Source: Salvia splendens (lineage: Eukaryota; Streptophyta; Magnoliopsida; Lamiales; Lamiaceae). Taken from it: a stretch of 64,000 nt of DNA. The position numbers and the translations under genes are program-made. Positions 34,901 to 45,160 of this stretch are shown here, in pieces (within the stretch, counting starts at the first letter, position 1; each line of letters opens with the position of its first letter). Location: contig NC_056041.1 in NCBI RefSeq assembly GCF_004379255.2, positions 2,852,001 through 2,916,000 of the forward strand, read 5' to 3'. The notes under the pieces are model-generated. The model did not search any database, was not told where the DNA came from, and saw nothing but the letters and a program-made list of their open reading frames with translations.

Positions 34901-36136
34901 GATTCAACAATCAAGTTGGTGAAGTTTCCTATGATGTAACTTGTAAATCCAAGGATGTATAATACGAAGATGATGGAATATATCATTTCCCCTCTTGTCA
35001 CGGCATGGTAATCTCCATAGCCTAGTGTTGCGACAGTGACTGTGGACAAGTACATAGATATAACATACTTGTGAAACAAAGAGAACTTTTGAAAATCCTG
35101 CTCTATAGCTCCAATCCATGTGCCCAGTGGGTCCTTATTCTTGGTAGCCAGAGAATAGAAGCCACAGGCAGCGACATGAATTGAAAAAAGAGTGCCCTAC
35201 ACAATCCAATCACAGCTTTAGTTTGATCGTAAATCCATTATCACTCTGCACCTAGCTACTGTCTCAACATACTCACACAGGTAAGCTTTACAGTTCGAAC
35301 CACCGTGTAGTTGATGTTCGTGTCCTTCTCCATTCTGCACTTGTACTTACAAAGCTTCATTTATACATACAAGATTGAATCTGTCTAATTGTACGTGAAT
35401 ACATAAACCGTCCCCAAATTTTGATATTTAACCAACTCTATTTTGCATTGTAAAATCAAAGATATGTTTGGAAAACTCCGGATTGTTGCTATCTAATGGA
35501 ATCCATAGTGTTGAGAACCAAAATTTGGGGATAGTGTATGTATTGAGAGACATGTGATGTACCTCTCAAACGTTGAACTGACTCTCCTGATACGCCAGAG
35601 GCGGAGCATATTGAAGTAGCCATAGGCATTGACATTGTGAAAAATTTTCTGTATCAACTCAAGGCATGGAGGAGATGACATCGAAGATCAGCCCCCTTTT
35701 CGCATACTTGAGCGCGATCTTCTTACGGTCGATGACCAGATTGTAAGTCGATTTGTCGAGATAAGCGACGAAGAACGAGAGCACAATGTCAACCAAGAAG
35801 AAGCTATTGACGACGTTGTCCGTGATGTTGAGCGGCCACGTCGGCCCCGTGAGGAAACCGAACTCGAGCGGCGACACCCACGCCGTGTAGATTACTAATA
35901 CCACCCGAAGCAACTCCCACGATCTGCGGAAAATTAGGGCAAAATTGATGTGAATCAAAATCAACATGCAATCGGCGATGACGAGCACGCACCTGTAGCG
36001 GTGATCGAAAGGAGATACGACGTAGTCGCCGACATCTTGCGAGGGGGGGTAGAATGTCAACGGGATAGCTCTGCTCGCTCTCCTCCCCTTTCGACGTGGA
36101 CCGTTGGACTTCGACGTCCACTGGTTTGATAGTCAT
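31993..36136 (-). pseudogene. AKT: AKT-type Shaker K+ channel gene, frameshifted (probable pseudogene)
   Basis: Exon-like segments, minus strand: 36136-35993, 35923-35563, 35334-35277, 35196-34879, 34764-34519, 33940-33842, 33621-33438, 33288-33094, about 33003-32932, 32855-32334 and 32252-31993. They carry, in order, S1-S6 (S4 FNMLRLWRIRRVSSTFER; pore VATLGYGDYHAV), the C-linker, part of the cyclic-nucleotide-binding domain, ankyrin repeats (DSHGNTALHLAVARQYVEIC) and a KHA domain (GKLVLLPGSIAELVEVG). The frame breaks at three places: near 36025, where ILPPLARCRRLRR and YVVSPFDHRYR lie in different frames; near 35668, where DVISSMP runs into a stop although ELIQKIFHN continues in another frame; and near 33600, where VVGVMKTG and CGEVGLLCYRPQ are out of frame. 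Part of the nucleotide-binding domain and one ankyrin junction also cannot be joined. Intact relatives mediate inward K+ currents at the plasma membrane. Neighbours suggest the AKT5/AKT6 clade. Confidence 0.85.
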
Positions 36137-36165
36137 TGATCCTTATTCTACTTGCGTTACACTCA

Positions 36166-36242
36166 ATCAGCTTTTCATCTATTAGAAATGGCCACTCACC
36201 CCCGATCAGCTTTTCATCTATTAGAAATGGGCCACTCACCCC
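36166..36242. repeat. Two-copy tandem duplication (about 39 bp unit)
   Basis: The block GATCAGCTTTTCATCTATT followed by AGAAATGG-CCACTCACCCCC occurs twice in tandem, just 5' of the potassium channel start. The two copies differ by a few bases. Confidence 0.8.
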
Positions 36243-36833
36243 CTTAAAAGGCCTCATAAGGGGAGGGTTATCCACACTTATATAGATTAGATGGGATCTT
36301 CACCAAGTCGATGTGGGATAGAATTTAGAGAATTTAACGTCATCCACCCTTGCCTGGATTTCATGTCATCTTCATCTTCATCTTCATCTTCATCTTCCAC
36401 TACTCCATTCTGTTCTTTCTTTTTCCGTTATGAATTTCCAGATTTCGGATTATCGTTTGTTTCAGTCTTCCTATTTTTACTGCGGCGTGATCCGGTATAT
36501 AGGGGGGATCGGACTGTAAAAAATTTTTCTGGTCAGTCCGTCCACACTAGTAAAATAAAATTGAGTGAATACTTATTTTTTTTTCAGAACTGATTTTTGA
36601 TTTTGTAGTACTCCAGTATTTAATAGAAAGGGAATAAAACATGGGTTTCTATTATATTGGGCTTTCAACAATATTGTTTGCTATATTATTTTGAGGTAAC
36701 CCGCTTTTAGCCCAACGGAAGCCCTACAACCGCACACCCCGTTTCGCTGACCAGATAATATAGAGAAGGTTAAAAGCGAGGAGAATACATTCATCCAGAG
36801 AGTTTTAGAGCGAGAAAACAAAAGAGAAAATCA

Positions 36834-39233
36834 ATGGCGTCGGCTCTATCCAAATGGCTGGTCGATCCGAAAAGAAACCCGCTCGCCGCGATGCACATGA
36901 AAGCGGTGTCCACTCGCCTTCGCAGATTCGGTAATTATTTGATGAAAATCGTGCGTTTTTGGTTTTGAAAGTGTATAGGATTTCGAGTTTTAGCCGTGTA
37001 TAATGCTTGTTTTGTGAAATCAGGTCTTCGGTATGACGATTTATTCGACCCGATGTACGAGCTGGATGTGAAGGAGGCGCTGAATCGTCTCCCAAGAGAG
37101 ATCGTGGATGCCAGGAACCAGCGGCTGAAGCGCGCAATGGACCTTTCTATGAAGCACGACTACCTTCCTGAAGATCTACAGGTACTCATTTGCGATGATT
37201 TTGAATACAAATGTTTGGATTCTGCATTTCGAGCTATTCGATTTTGCAGGTTACGATAAGCTAGCTGAATATATATTCTATGCGTGTGTGTTTAGGGGGC
37301 TTTTGAACTACGTATGTGATTTAATGTTAATTCTTCACTTTTATCTTTCTAGTGAATCATAATGACTTGGTATGTATAGAAATGGATATGATGTGTATGC
37401 ATATGTGATTTAATGTTGTTATTTCACTTCTATCTTTTTAGTGACTCGGTATGCATACAAATGGAGAGTATATGTATGCAATGGAATGGATATACTATAT
37501 TTTTCTTTAAAAAAACTTCTCTGGGTACAATTATAAATTTCTTTGATGTCTTTTTTTTGTATTTGTAATCCATACTGCTATGAGTATAATCTATTGTTAC
37601 ACATTCCCGTGGAAATTGATCTTACACTCCCTAAGCTTCATGTATTAGTACAGTAATTGATATTACTAATGTAAATTTTGCCATTAATTGAAAGCGAGTT
37701 TTAGTACAAATTGCTTTTCTCTTGCCCATGTGAAAAGAAATTTAAGAAACATAGAAGAGTTTTGCATATTAAATTACTTTTTATAGTAGTATTGTTTTAC
37801 TGTTCAGCTAATATGATTGAGAGCAATGAGAGGTTATAACAATGTGGCCAGACCAACTAATGTTTCAAACTAACCTAGCCAAATTCTCTGATTATCCATG
37901 TTGGATAATATGCCATACATCATAAATCTTGTCCTTCCCCTCTTGGTTAGTGATTCCAAGAGGTTGTCAATCTACACATGCTAACCTATTGTACTAGACT
38001 GAGTATCATACCTCATATTTGTTGCTAACTCTCCGTTTTATCTAAAATTTTGTGCAAAGCATGTGAAGTAGATGTCCATTTATTGGAAAATTTTGTTCTT
38101 ATTGAGTTACTATTAAGCGACATGGAGCAGATACTTATCAAATCGTGATTGTTGATCAAATGCAATTTTTGTTAGCTCCTTGGTTCATATGTTGGCTGGG
38201 CTGTAAGTCTGTAACTAATTTTAAATTGCTTTGTTTTGATTTGTTGCAGTTGATTGACAATGCTGTGCTTTATTGACATTGTTATTACTTGCTGTTTTTC
38301 TTGCTTCGGATTTGAACTTATCTCTCTGATGCTTGTCAAATGTCTCTTGTACCAATGTTGTGAGTTCATAACTTTTTATGATGAAATCCAGCTAAATTTT
38401 CATTTTAAATGCATATGCTTTCTTATGAATGTCTCTGCAATTTCATTCTCCTATATGTGACTGTTCTGGATATGTTGTAGCCATATGCAAGAGTAGAGAG
38501 CATAACATTTCAGTTGCATAGTGTGCATGAGATCTGGTTCATTCATGGGTGTTAATTGGTTTATAACTGGTTGGAAATAAGGGAGAAACACTTTCTTTTC
38601 CCCCACAATTGAGAGGTTTTGGAGAATTCTGCTTGAATTGGGAACCATAGTACAATTCAAGCTAAAAGTTCCCTTTAGTGAAGCTTCTATGTATGGTTCC
38701 CAATGCGGCACCTCAAAACCCGTAAACCATTAACCAAACACCTCCATTATGGTTACCTTCTTATTTATTAGTAGCAGTCAGTTGCATCATTATAAACAAG
38801 TTGTTTTCTTTCACAGGCTATGCAGACACCATTTCGGAGCTACCTACAGGATATGCTCGCTCTTGTAAGTTCATAACTTCTATATCTGTAGAAATAAGCA
38901 CCGTAGTTTTTAGCCGTCTGCAAAAACGGTTTTGAAGTGTTTTATGCGGTCTCTTCTCTTAAGCAATGGAGGGAAAGTTATTGAAAGGTGGAATGTGCTC
39001 TTGCTTGCATTTAAGCAAGCAGGATAACAACTTTTTGCCATGAGTAGCCATGATGTGTGCTGCTGGTTAAGTAGTTTCAAATATAATATATGAATTTTAT
39101 GCATTCTCCTCCCTTTTATGTCTAGTTTCCTTTTAAACTCATAGGTATGGTAAATTAATGGCAGGTCAAGAGAGAGCAAGCTGAACGCGAAGCACTCGGA
39201 GCTTTACCCCTTTATCAGCGCACCCTCCCCTGA
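36834..39233 (+). CDS. QCR7: Cytochrome b-c1 complex subunit 7 (QCR7, 14 kDa subunit of mitochondrial complex III)
   Basis: Four exons (36834-36930, 37024-37181, 38817-38864, 39165-39233) join in frame to 123 residues, the family's usual size. The protein MASALSKWLVDPKRN...GLRYDDLFDPMYELDVKEALNRL...PLYQRTLP matches plant QCR7 along its whole length. It is a small helical matrix-side subunit of ubiquinol-cytochrome c reductase needed for complex assembly. No cleavable presequence is expected. Intron 2 (37182-38816) is long and holds a MITE. The start codon is fixed by the conserved MAS N-terminus and a purine-rich leader. The gene is divergent from the potassium channel relic, with about 700 bp between their starts, so the two may once have shared a promoter region. 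Recognition is very secure. Confidence 0.97.
38548..38742. mobile_element. Probable Tourist/Harbinger-like MITE in QCR7 intron 2
   Basis: The left end GGTGTTAATTGGTTTAT and the inverted right end GGTGTTTGGTTAATGGTTTAC form imperfect terminal inverted repeats about 195 bp apart. A target duplication is not clear, so the exact borders may shift by a base or two. Confidence 0.5.
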
Positions 39234-40033
39234 GCGGATATTTCTTGCTTCTCAGTGGCCTTGAACTGAATTACGTATAATTGAACTAGTAAAAGTGATC
39301 CTGGTCTTCTCCCTCTTTGAGGACAGTAATGTCTGTTGACCTTCTAATAAGAGATTCATTTTTTTGCTACTGGTTTATCAACATATAGTGGGAATATATA
39401 TGTACTGCTGGTTGTGTTTGTTTCTTAATAATTGTTATATGGGATTGCTGTCAAATGTGTTTGATTCTTGTTTTATTCTTAAAATGTGACGATTTCATCT
39501 TTGGATTGTCTATGAAATTTCGGTGATTTTAATTATATTTCTGATGAGTTTATTTCCATTTGAAAAGATACAGATTATGGGTTATAAGGACTTTTTAAAT
39601 TTTTACAACACATCTATGTGATTTATTATCCCTGTTTGGTGCTTCATGGTTTTTAACAAAAGTTATATACTACTCCTTTTGTTTTATAGTGTTTTCCATT
39701 CTTTTGGGCATGGAGATTAAAAAAGGGATGTTTTGGTGTTTTTAAGTAGATTTGTTAATAAAGTAAATAAAATGATGGGACAGTTTATTTTAAATTTCTT
39801 TTTTTAATTTATTTAATTAAATTATCATACTACATAATATATTGTGAGACATTCTAAAATAACAGTGCGTACCAATTTCTATTCTTTATTAAAGAGAGTT
39901 ATTGAAAAGGTCCATGAGAAAGCTATAAATGATGTCCAATAAAATTAAATGGAAAATAGACATATTATTGTAACTTAGACAAGGTTAGATTAGTAAATTG
40001 AAGTGCAGCAATTGGCTGGAGAATGAGATGATA
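39234..40033. other. 3' flank of QCR7 and spacer
   Basis: The 3' UTR of QCR7 probably extends to about 39.4-39.5 kb. The remainder is AT-rich. A worn MITE-like stretch may lie at about 39670-39890 (ACTACTCCTTTTGTTTTATAG start). No gene. Confidence 0.4.
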
Positions 40034-40036
40034 TCA

Positions 40037-40373
40037 GAGCATCAGCACTGGCAGACGTCACCGCGGAATTCCCATCGGCGTGCGGGAATTCCGTGGCGGA
40101 CGTCCGCCACTGTGCGTGGCATGCACGGATACGAAATTCCGTCGAGCAGTTTCGCGGCGTTCCTCGGAATTCCGCAGGGAATTTCGTGCGGACGTCCGCC
40201 ATTGCGTTGACTCCCACGGACGTCCGCGCGCAATTCCCGTTTATTGAATTAAATGTTTTTTATTGTGGGAAGTCCGTCGGGAATTCCGCCACTGTGCAGT
40301 GGGAAGTCCGTATGACGTGGCAGGAAGTGTTTTTGGGAATTCCGCCGGGAGCTCCGCGCCACTGCTGATGCTC
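40037..40373. mobile_element. GC-rich Tourist-like MITE (337 bp)
   Basis: Perfect or near-perfect ends GAGCATCAGCACTGGC and GCCACTGCTGATGCTC (one mismatch) are inverted repeats. They are flanked by the 3 bp duplication TCA (40034-40036 and 40374-40376). The interior is CpG-rich, with repeated GGAATTCCGC/GCGGAATTCC motifs. End sequence and 3 bp duplication fit PIF/Harbinger MITEs. Confidence 0.85.
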
Positions 40374-40376
40374 TCA

Positions 40377-42804
40377 TGAGAGTAAAAAAGTGTAAAAGAA
40401 GCGTAATATATGAAGTCAAATTTTGGTAGGATAAAAAAGGTAAAATTTGTTAAAATTTGACAAAAAATTATAAAAGTATATTGATTAATTATATATTGAA
40501 CGCTAGCTATAACGTGGCCCATAAGACCATTAATCTTGATTTTTTAATTTATGGACATTCCATGTGATGCTGAGCATGCTTTAATTTATGGACCGTCTCT
40601 TGTAACTATGGATCAGCTTCTACTTTGTCGCCTTAGTTTTATCACATGTCTATTTAAATATAGCATTATCTTGTTAATTTTGTGACATTACCATTGGTGA
40701 TGACTGATGACACTTAGTGAATCTTCAGAATTACGTTTCTAATTGTAATTATCCTATGCAGAATGAGCATGTAGAACTAGAGATGTTTGATTCATATCGA
40801 ATCAGCGATTTCATTTTTGGAACCGAAATTGCCGACTGATTTGGAATCGATATACCGATTATATTAGCTTGGTTGTGGTTTAGCATTGAAAAAAAATTGT
40901 GGGAAAGGCATTTAGAAGCCAGAACATGAAAAAAATAATGATCTTGAATCACAGTCGCTATTTCTTTGGTAAAACAAAATCGATTACAATTTTAACTTTT
41001 TGGAACTGAAATTGACGATTGTTGACCCGAAGGTACCACTAAATCTCTAGGACAGCAATCACAACAAGATCTAGTCTCCCACATTCTTGATTTTAGGACG
41101 GAAACGTCATAATTGTGTCCATTGAAAAATCCAAAAGTTTCATGAATGTATTCTTAGAACAAACTGCAATAAGGAATTACTCCATATTTTGTCATGTATC
41201 TAAACAAAAGAAGTCAGCTGTAGATTTACAATTTTCCAAAGCATGGGGTCATTACTGTCTCCAAATTATTGGTTGTTGGGATGTCACCTCAAAATATCAT
41301 TAATTATATATATGGCTGTAATTTTGCTTGTGAATTGTGATCACTAATAAAATTTCAACTTTATGATGTCAAAACTAGGTGAAACCTCCTTTGGTATAAA
41401 TTTTAAGACTTTATGATGTCAAAACTAGGTGAAACCTCCTTTGGTATAAATTTTAAGGATGGTGTTATAAGTGTTGATTGTATGGGCTGTTTAGTTGGTG
41501 GGCTATTATTTGTTGGGCCTAGAATTAATTTGGCCTAGGCAAGTTGGGCTGTTTGTTTGCCCTAGCCCATTCCCGGATTGATATACCCTCACTCCCTCCT
41601 CCACCGCCTCACTTCATTCTTCACTCTCTCTTTTCTCTCACTTCTCTCTCTCACGAGTCTTTTGAGTTTCCTTAGGTTTTCTTCTTTGAAGTTTCTCTGG
41701 TTGTTTCACTGTGGTTTGTCACTGATATTTGTGTGATTAAACAGTTGTGTGGGTGTGAGATAAGCAACTACTTTGGTTGCTTGGGTTCCAGAGGAGTTAG
41801 GGTTTCTTGTTGAGAGGTTTCTGTGGTTGTGAGTTTCGAGAGTGGATAGATCCGGTGTAGTGGAGTGGTTTGGGGTTGTAATCCGTGGTGTGTGAAGTGT
41901 AGATCCGGTGTAATCCTTGTTGAGAGGTTTCTGTGGTTGTGAATTTCACGGTTGGATCCAACGTTGCTCCCTTGGATCGTTGTTTTGGTGAATAGATCTA
42001 TACTATTAGCGGGTGACTGAGCCATAGCTTGTAGATCTATGCGATTCTTTTGTTATCTCTTTTATTACTGCGTATTTTGTGTAGATCTGAAAGGATCTTT
42101 CATCTTATACTAACTAGGGTTTCTAGTGTGCAGGGTTCTCGGTGGATCTTGAGGATTCTGGTCCAAGAAGTGTAGTGTTTAAGTTCATTAGCTTGCTTTA
42201 ATTGTAATAGCTATTGTTCTTGTAAAAATCAGTCGCATGGTTAGAGGTTGACTGAGCTCTCCAATGAAGAACAAAGAGGTCTTGGTAATTAGTGAATCCG
42301 ATCTTAGTCTGATCCCTATAATAAATTCATACCACTTTTCATAATTTCATTTATATGGTTACAAACTGTTGTATTCCCAATTTACCGTTAAAAAAAATAC
42401 GATGTGGTCACATGTGCATGAACAAATAAAGATAACTTAGATCTTTAGTATATCAACTATCAATTTCATGCAAATTAAATAGGATAGTAGTATAATATAA
42501 GATGAGATGAATATATTATTATTTGAAATAAACAATATATATAATAAATGACCCTCCTCACTTTAATTGATTAAAATACATCTTATTATAATGTCTATCT
42601 ATTTATAGTAAGAAAAGGCAAACACGTTCTTATAATGAATGTATTACGTGATTATAAAATCATTATCGTGAACTGCAGTCGGTGGAATTTAAACGGTTAA
42701 TAAACCAAATTGAAATAAATGGTTTTGAGAACTTGGGAGAATCGTAGTCCAATAAATAAAAGAAAGCGTAAATTGGCATTGATAGGAAGTCAATCTTTTA
42801 TGAG
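40377..42804. other. Intergenic spacer with a transcribed-leader-like or LTR-like stretch
   Basis: Mostly AT-rich and gene-free. At about 41360-41457 a block of about 50 bp (CTTTATGATGTCAAAACTAG) is tandemly duplicated. From about 41463 (TGTTATAAGTG) to about 42310 the composition changes to G/T-rich with CT-rich leader-like DNA and an internal direct repeat (TTGTTGAGAGGTTTCTGTGG at about 41800 and 41910). It resembles a retroelement LTR or leader, but I could not find ends or a target duplication. Confidence 0.35.
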
Positions 42805-43516
42805 TAGGGGTGGGTAGGTACGGTATACCTTACCGAAATCACCATACCGTATACCTTACCGTAAATTCGGTATGCGAAAAAATCATACCTTTATCTTACC
42901 AAAATTTTTGGTATACCGAAGTCACCATACCGTATACCTTACCGTAAATTTGGTATGCGAAAAAATCATACCTTTATCTTACCAAAATTTTCGGTATACC
43001 GAACTTCGGTATACCTTATTTTCGGTATGGAGAATTTTCATACCGATATCGTACCTCATTTTCGGTATGCCGTACCAAAGTTCGGTATACCATATTTTTG
43101 TGGTATACCTTACTTTACTTTCAATATCAATGATAATTGAATATTTGAGTTTTTAGAATACTATTTATATTTCATAGTAATTTAAATAATATATGGGGTA
43201 TTAAATACTAGTATATTTTATTCATATTATATTATATTTCACAATAAATTTTATAATTTAAAAATATATAAAATACTTTATATATTATTATATTCATATT
43301 TTACGGTATATACCTTAAATTACGGTATATACCGAATTTCGGTATGTCGCGGTATACCGCGGTATATAAAAATTCATACCTTTACCTTACCGAATTATTT
43401 CAGTAAGGTATCATACCGTACCAAAAATCACGGTATACCGAAAATTCGGTATTTTCGGTATTTTTTCTGTACGATAAGACCGGTATTTCGGCATTTCGGT
43501 ATTTTTCCCAGCCCTA
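42805..43516. mobile_element. hAT-type MITE (712 bp) with 8 bp target duplication
   Basis: The ends TAGGGGTGGG and, inverted, TAGGGCTGGG flank a body packed with CGGTATACCG-like palindromic motifs. A perfect 8 bp duplication TTTATGAG lies on both sides (42797-42804 and 43517-43524), the hallmark of hAT elements. No transposase is encoded. The short open frames inside are by-products of the repeated motifs. Confidence 0.9.
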
Positions 43517-43524
43517 TTTATGAG

Positions 43525-44175
43525 TGGAGTTTTCTCCTCTTTTGGTCATAAAATATTATTTCGATCAAATATTTTTTCATAATGAAAAAATTCAAGAAAG
43601 TTATCTTTGACCTAAGAAATTCAGAAAGGGGTGAAAAGCATGGAAAGAATAAAAAAACTACTCCTAGAAGATTAAATAATTGTAATGAACCATTATCTTA
43701 AGGTCATGATGCATGAGACAAAGCTGCACAATTTTTTTGCCTGCAAACTGTTGCACTTGCGTATATGACAAATTGCAGTAATTTGGTCGCCGTAAGAAGC
43801 CCATACAAGGTTGCAATTTGATAATTTAAATATATCAAAAAAATCAGCTTCTGTTAGATAAAAATTAGATCCATAAACCATGTTTATTTAAGGTCATATT
43901 TAAGTGGCTAAGCTATACTACATCATAAGACTATTCTTAGTGAGAAGCCTTCGGTTTAAGTATTTGTATTCGGGTATCTTCAACCTTGTTTAGTGATAAT
44001 ATCCATGTTTGTATGTAGTGTAGTGTCTTAGCTAATAATGTTATATATATTAATCTTCGTGTTAGGTACGATCGATATGACACTACATGCAATAAATAAT
44101 AATAATAATAATAATAATGTAACATATATATTACGAAATGGATAGGAAAATGAAAGTGAAATGGGGTTGTGATCA
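43525..44175. other. Intergenic AT-rich spacer
   Basis: No gene recognised. An (AAT)n microsatellite lies at about 44096-44119. Confidence 0.4.
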
Positions 44176-44682
44176 ATTGAGATTTTTAAGTCTAATTGAG
44201 AATTGAGATGCATTAGCAGCCACTCATTTTATTAAATGAGTGGTCCAGAATTTGCCATAGGAAAAATATTTTTAGATTAATTAATTATGAAAGGGCATAA
44301 TGGTAATTTCATGGTACATTTTATTCAATAAATACTTTTTTAATTTTTTTAATTTTTATTTTTTTGTCATCTACATATACAATTTATGCCAACTACAAAC
44401 ATATAATGTAAACTACATATACAATCCATGTCAACTACACACATACAATGTCCAAAAAAAAAAAAAATGTCAACTACACTCATATAATGTCAATTACATA
44501 TACAATTCATGTCAACTATACACATATAATGTCAACTATAAGTTGTTGACATTTGATGTGCATGTTATTGACGATAATACTCTCGAGTTGACATAATCTA
44601 CTTGCAGTTGACATTTCGAAAATATTGTGAATGAGTGGCTGAAAATACATCTCAATTCTCAATTAAGCTAAAAAATCTCAAT
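44176..44682. mobile_element. TIR element with long inverted ends and internal sub-repeats
   Basis: The left end (ATTGAGATTTTTAAGTCTAA, then TTGAGAATTGAGATG and GCCACTCATT) and the inverted right end (ATTGAGATTTTTTAGCTTAA, TTGAGAATTGAGATG, GCCACTCATT) match over about 50 bp. The interior contains five or more ATGTCAACTACA-(TATA) direct repeats. No open frame of interest and no convincing target duplication. Superfamily unknown; long inverted ends would suit a Mutator-like or fold-back element. Confidence 0.7.
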
Positions 44683-44906
44683 CTAATAGTATCCCGTGAA
44701 ATGGGTGTATAATTGAAGAAAGAGTAATTAAAGATATCCACGTGAGAAGTAAATCAAATGGGTGTTGAGGGGCAAGGAATGTGAAGAAACTGATGATTTT
44801 GCCTCATATTTGCATCTTCCCAATCAATGCTTCCATTTCTAAGTGCAATCGTCGGCTACTCTGTCCCTTTCCCAATCACCATGATATCTCTACTCGATTT
44901 TACATA

Positions 44907-45158
44907 CTCCCTCCGTCCACAAAAAATAACACATTGTGAATGACACGGGCTTTAATGTGGAATTGGTAAAATAAGAGAGAAAGGTAAAAAGTAAGAGAGA
45001 AGTAGTGTCAGTGGAATGTGGGGTCCATATTATTAGTAAGAGAGAATGAAAAAAAGTAAGAGATAAGTTGTTAAAAACTTTCATTTTTTAAATGTGCTCT
45101 ATTTTTCGTCGACAACAAAAAATGGCAAATGTACTCTATTTTTCGTGGACGGAGGGAG
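44907..45158. mobile_element. Stowaway-like MITE (252 bp)
   Basis: CTCCCTCCGTCCAC at the left and GTGGACGGAGGGAG at the right are perfect inverted ends, flanked by TA. The right end also holds a nearby partial duplicate (ATGTGCTCTATTTTTCGTCG and AATGTACTCTATTTTTCGTGG). Confidence 0.88.
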
Positions 45159-45160
45159 TA

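Noticed and set aside
42872..43156. 94-residue open frame on the plus strand
   Set aside because: It arises from repeated GGTATACC motifs inside the hAT MITE and has no recognisable domain.
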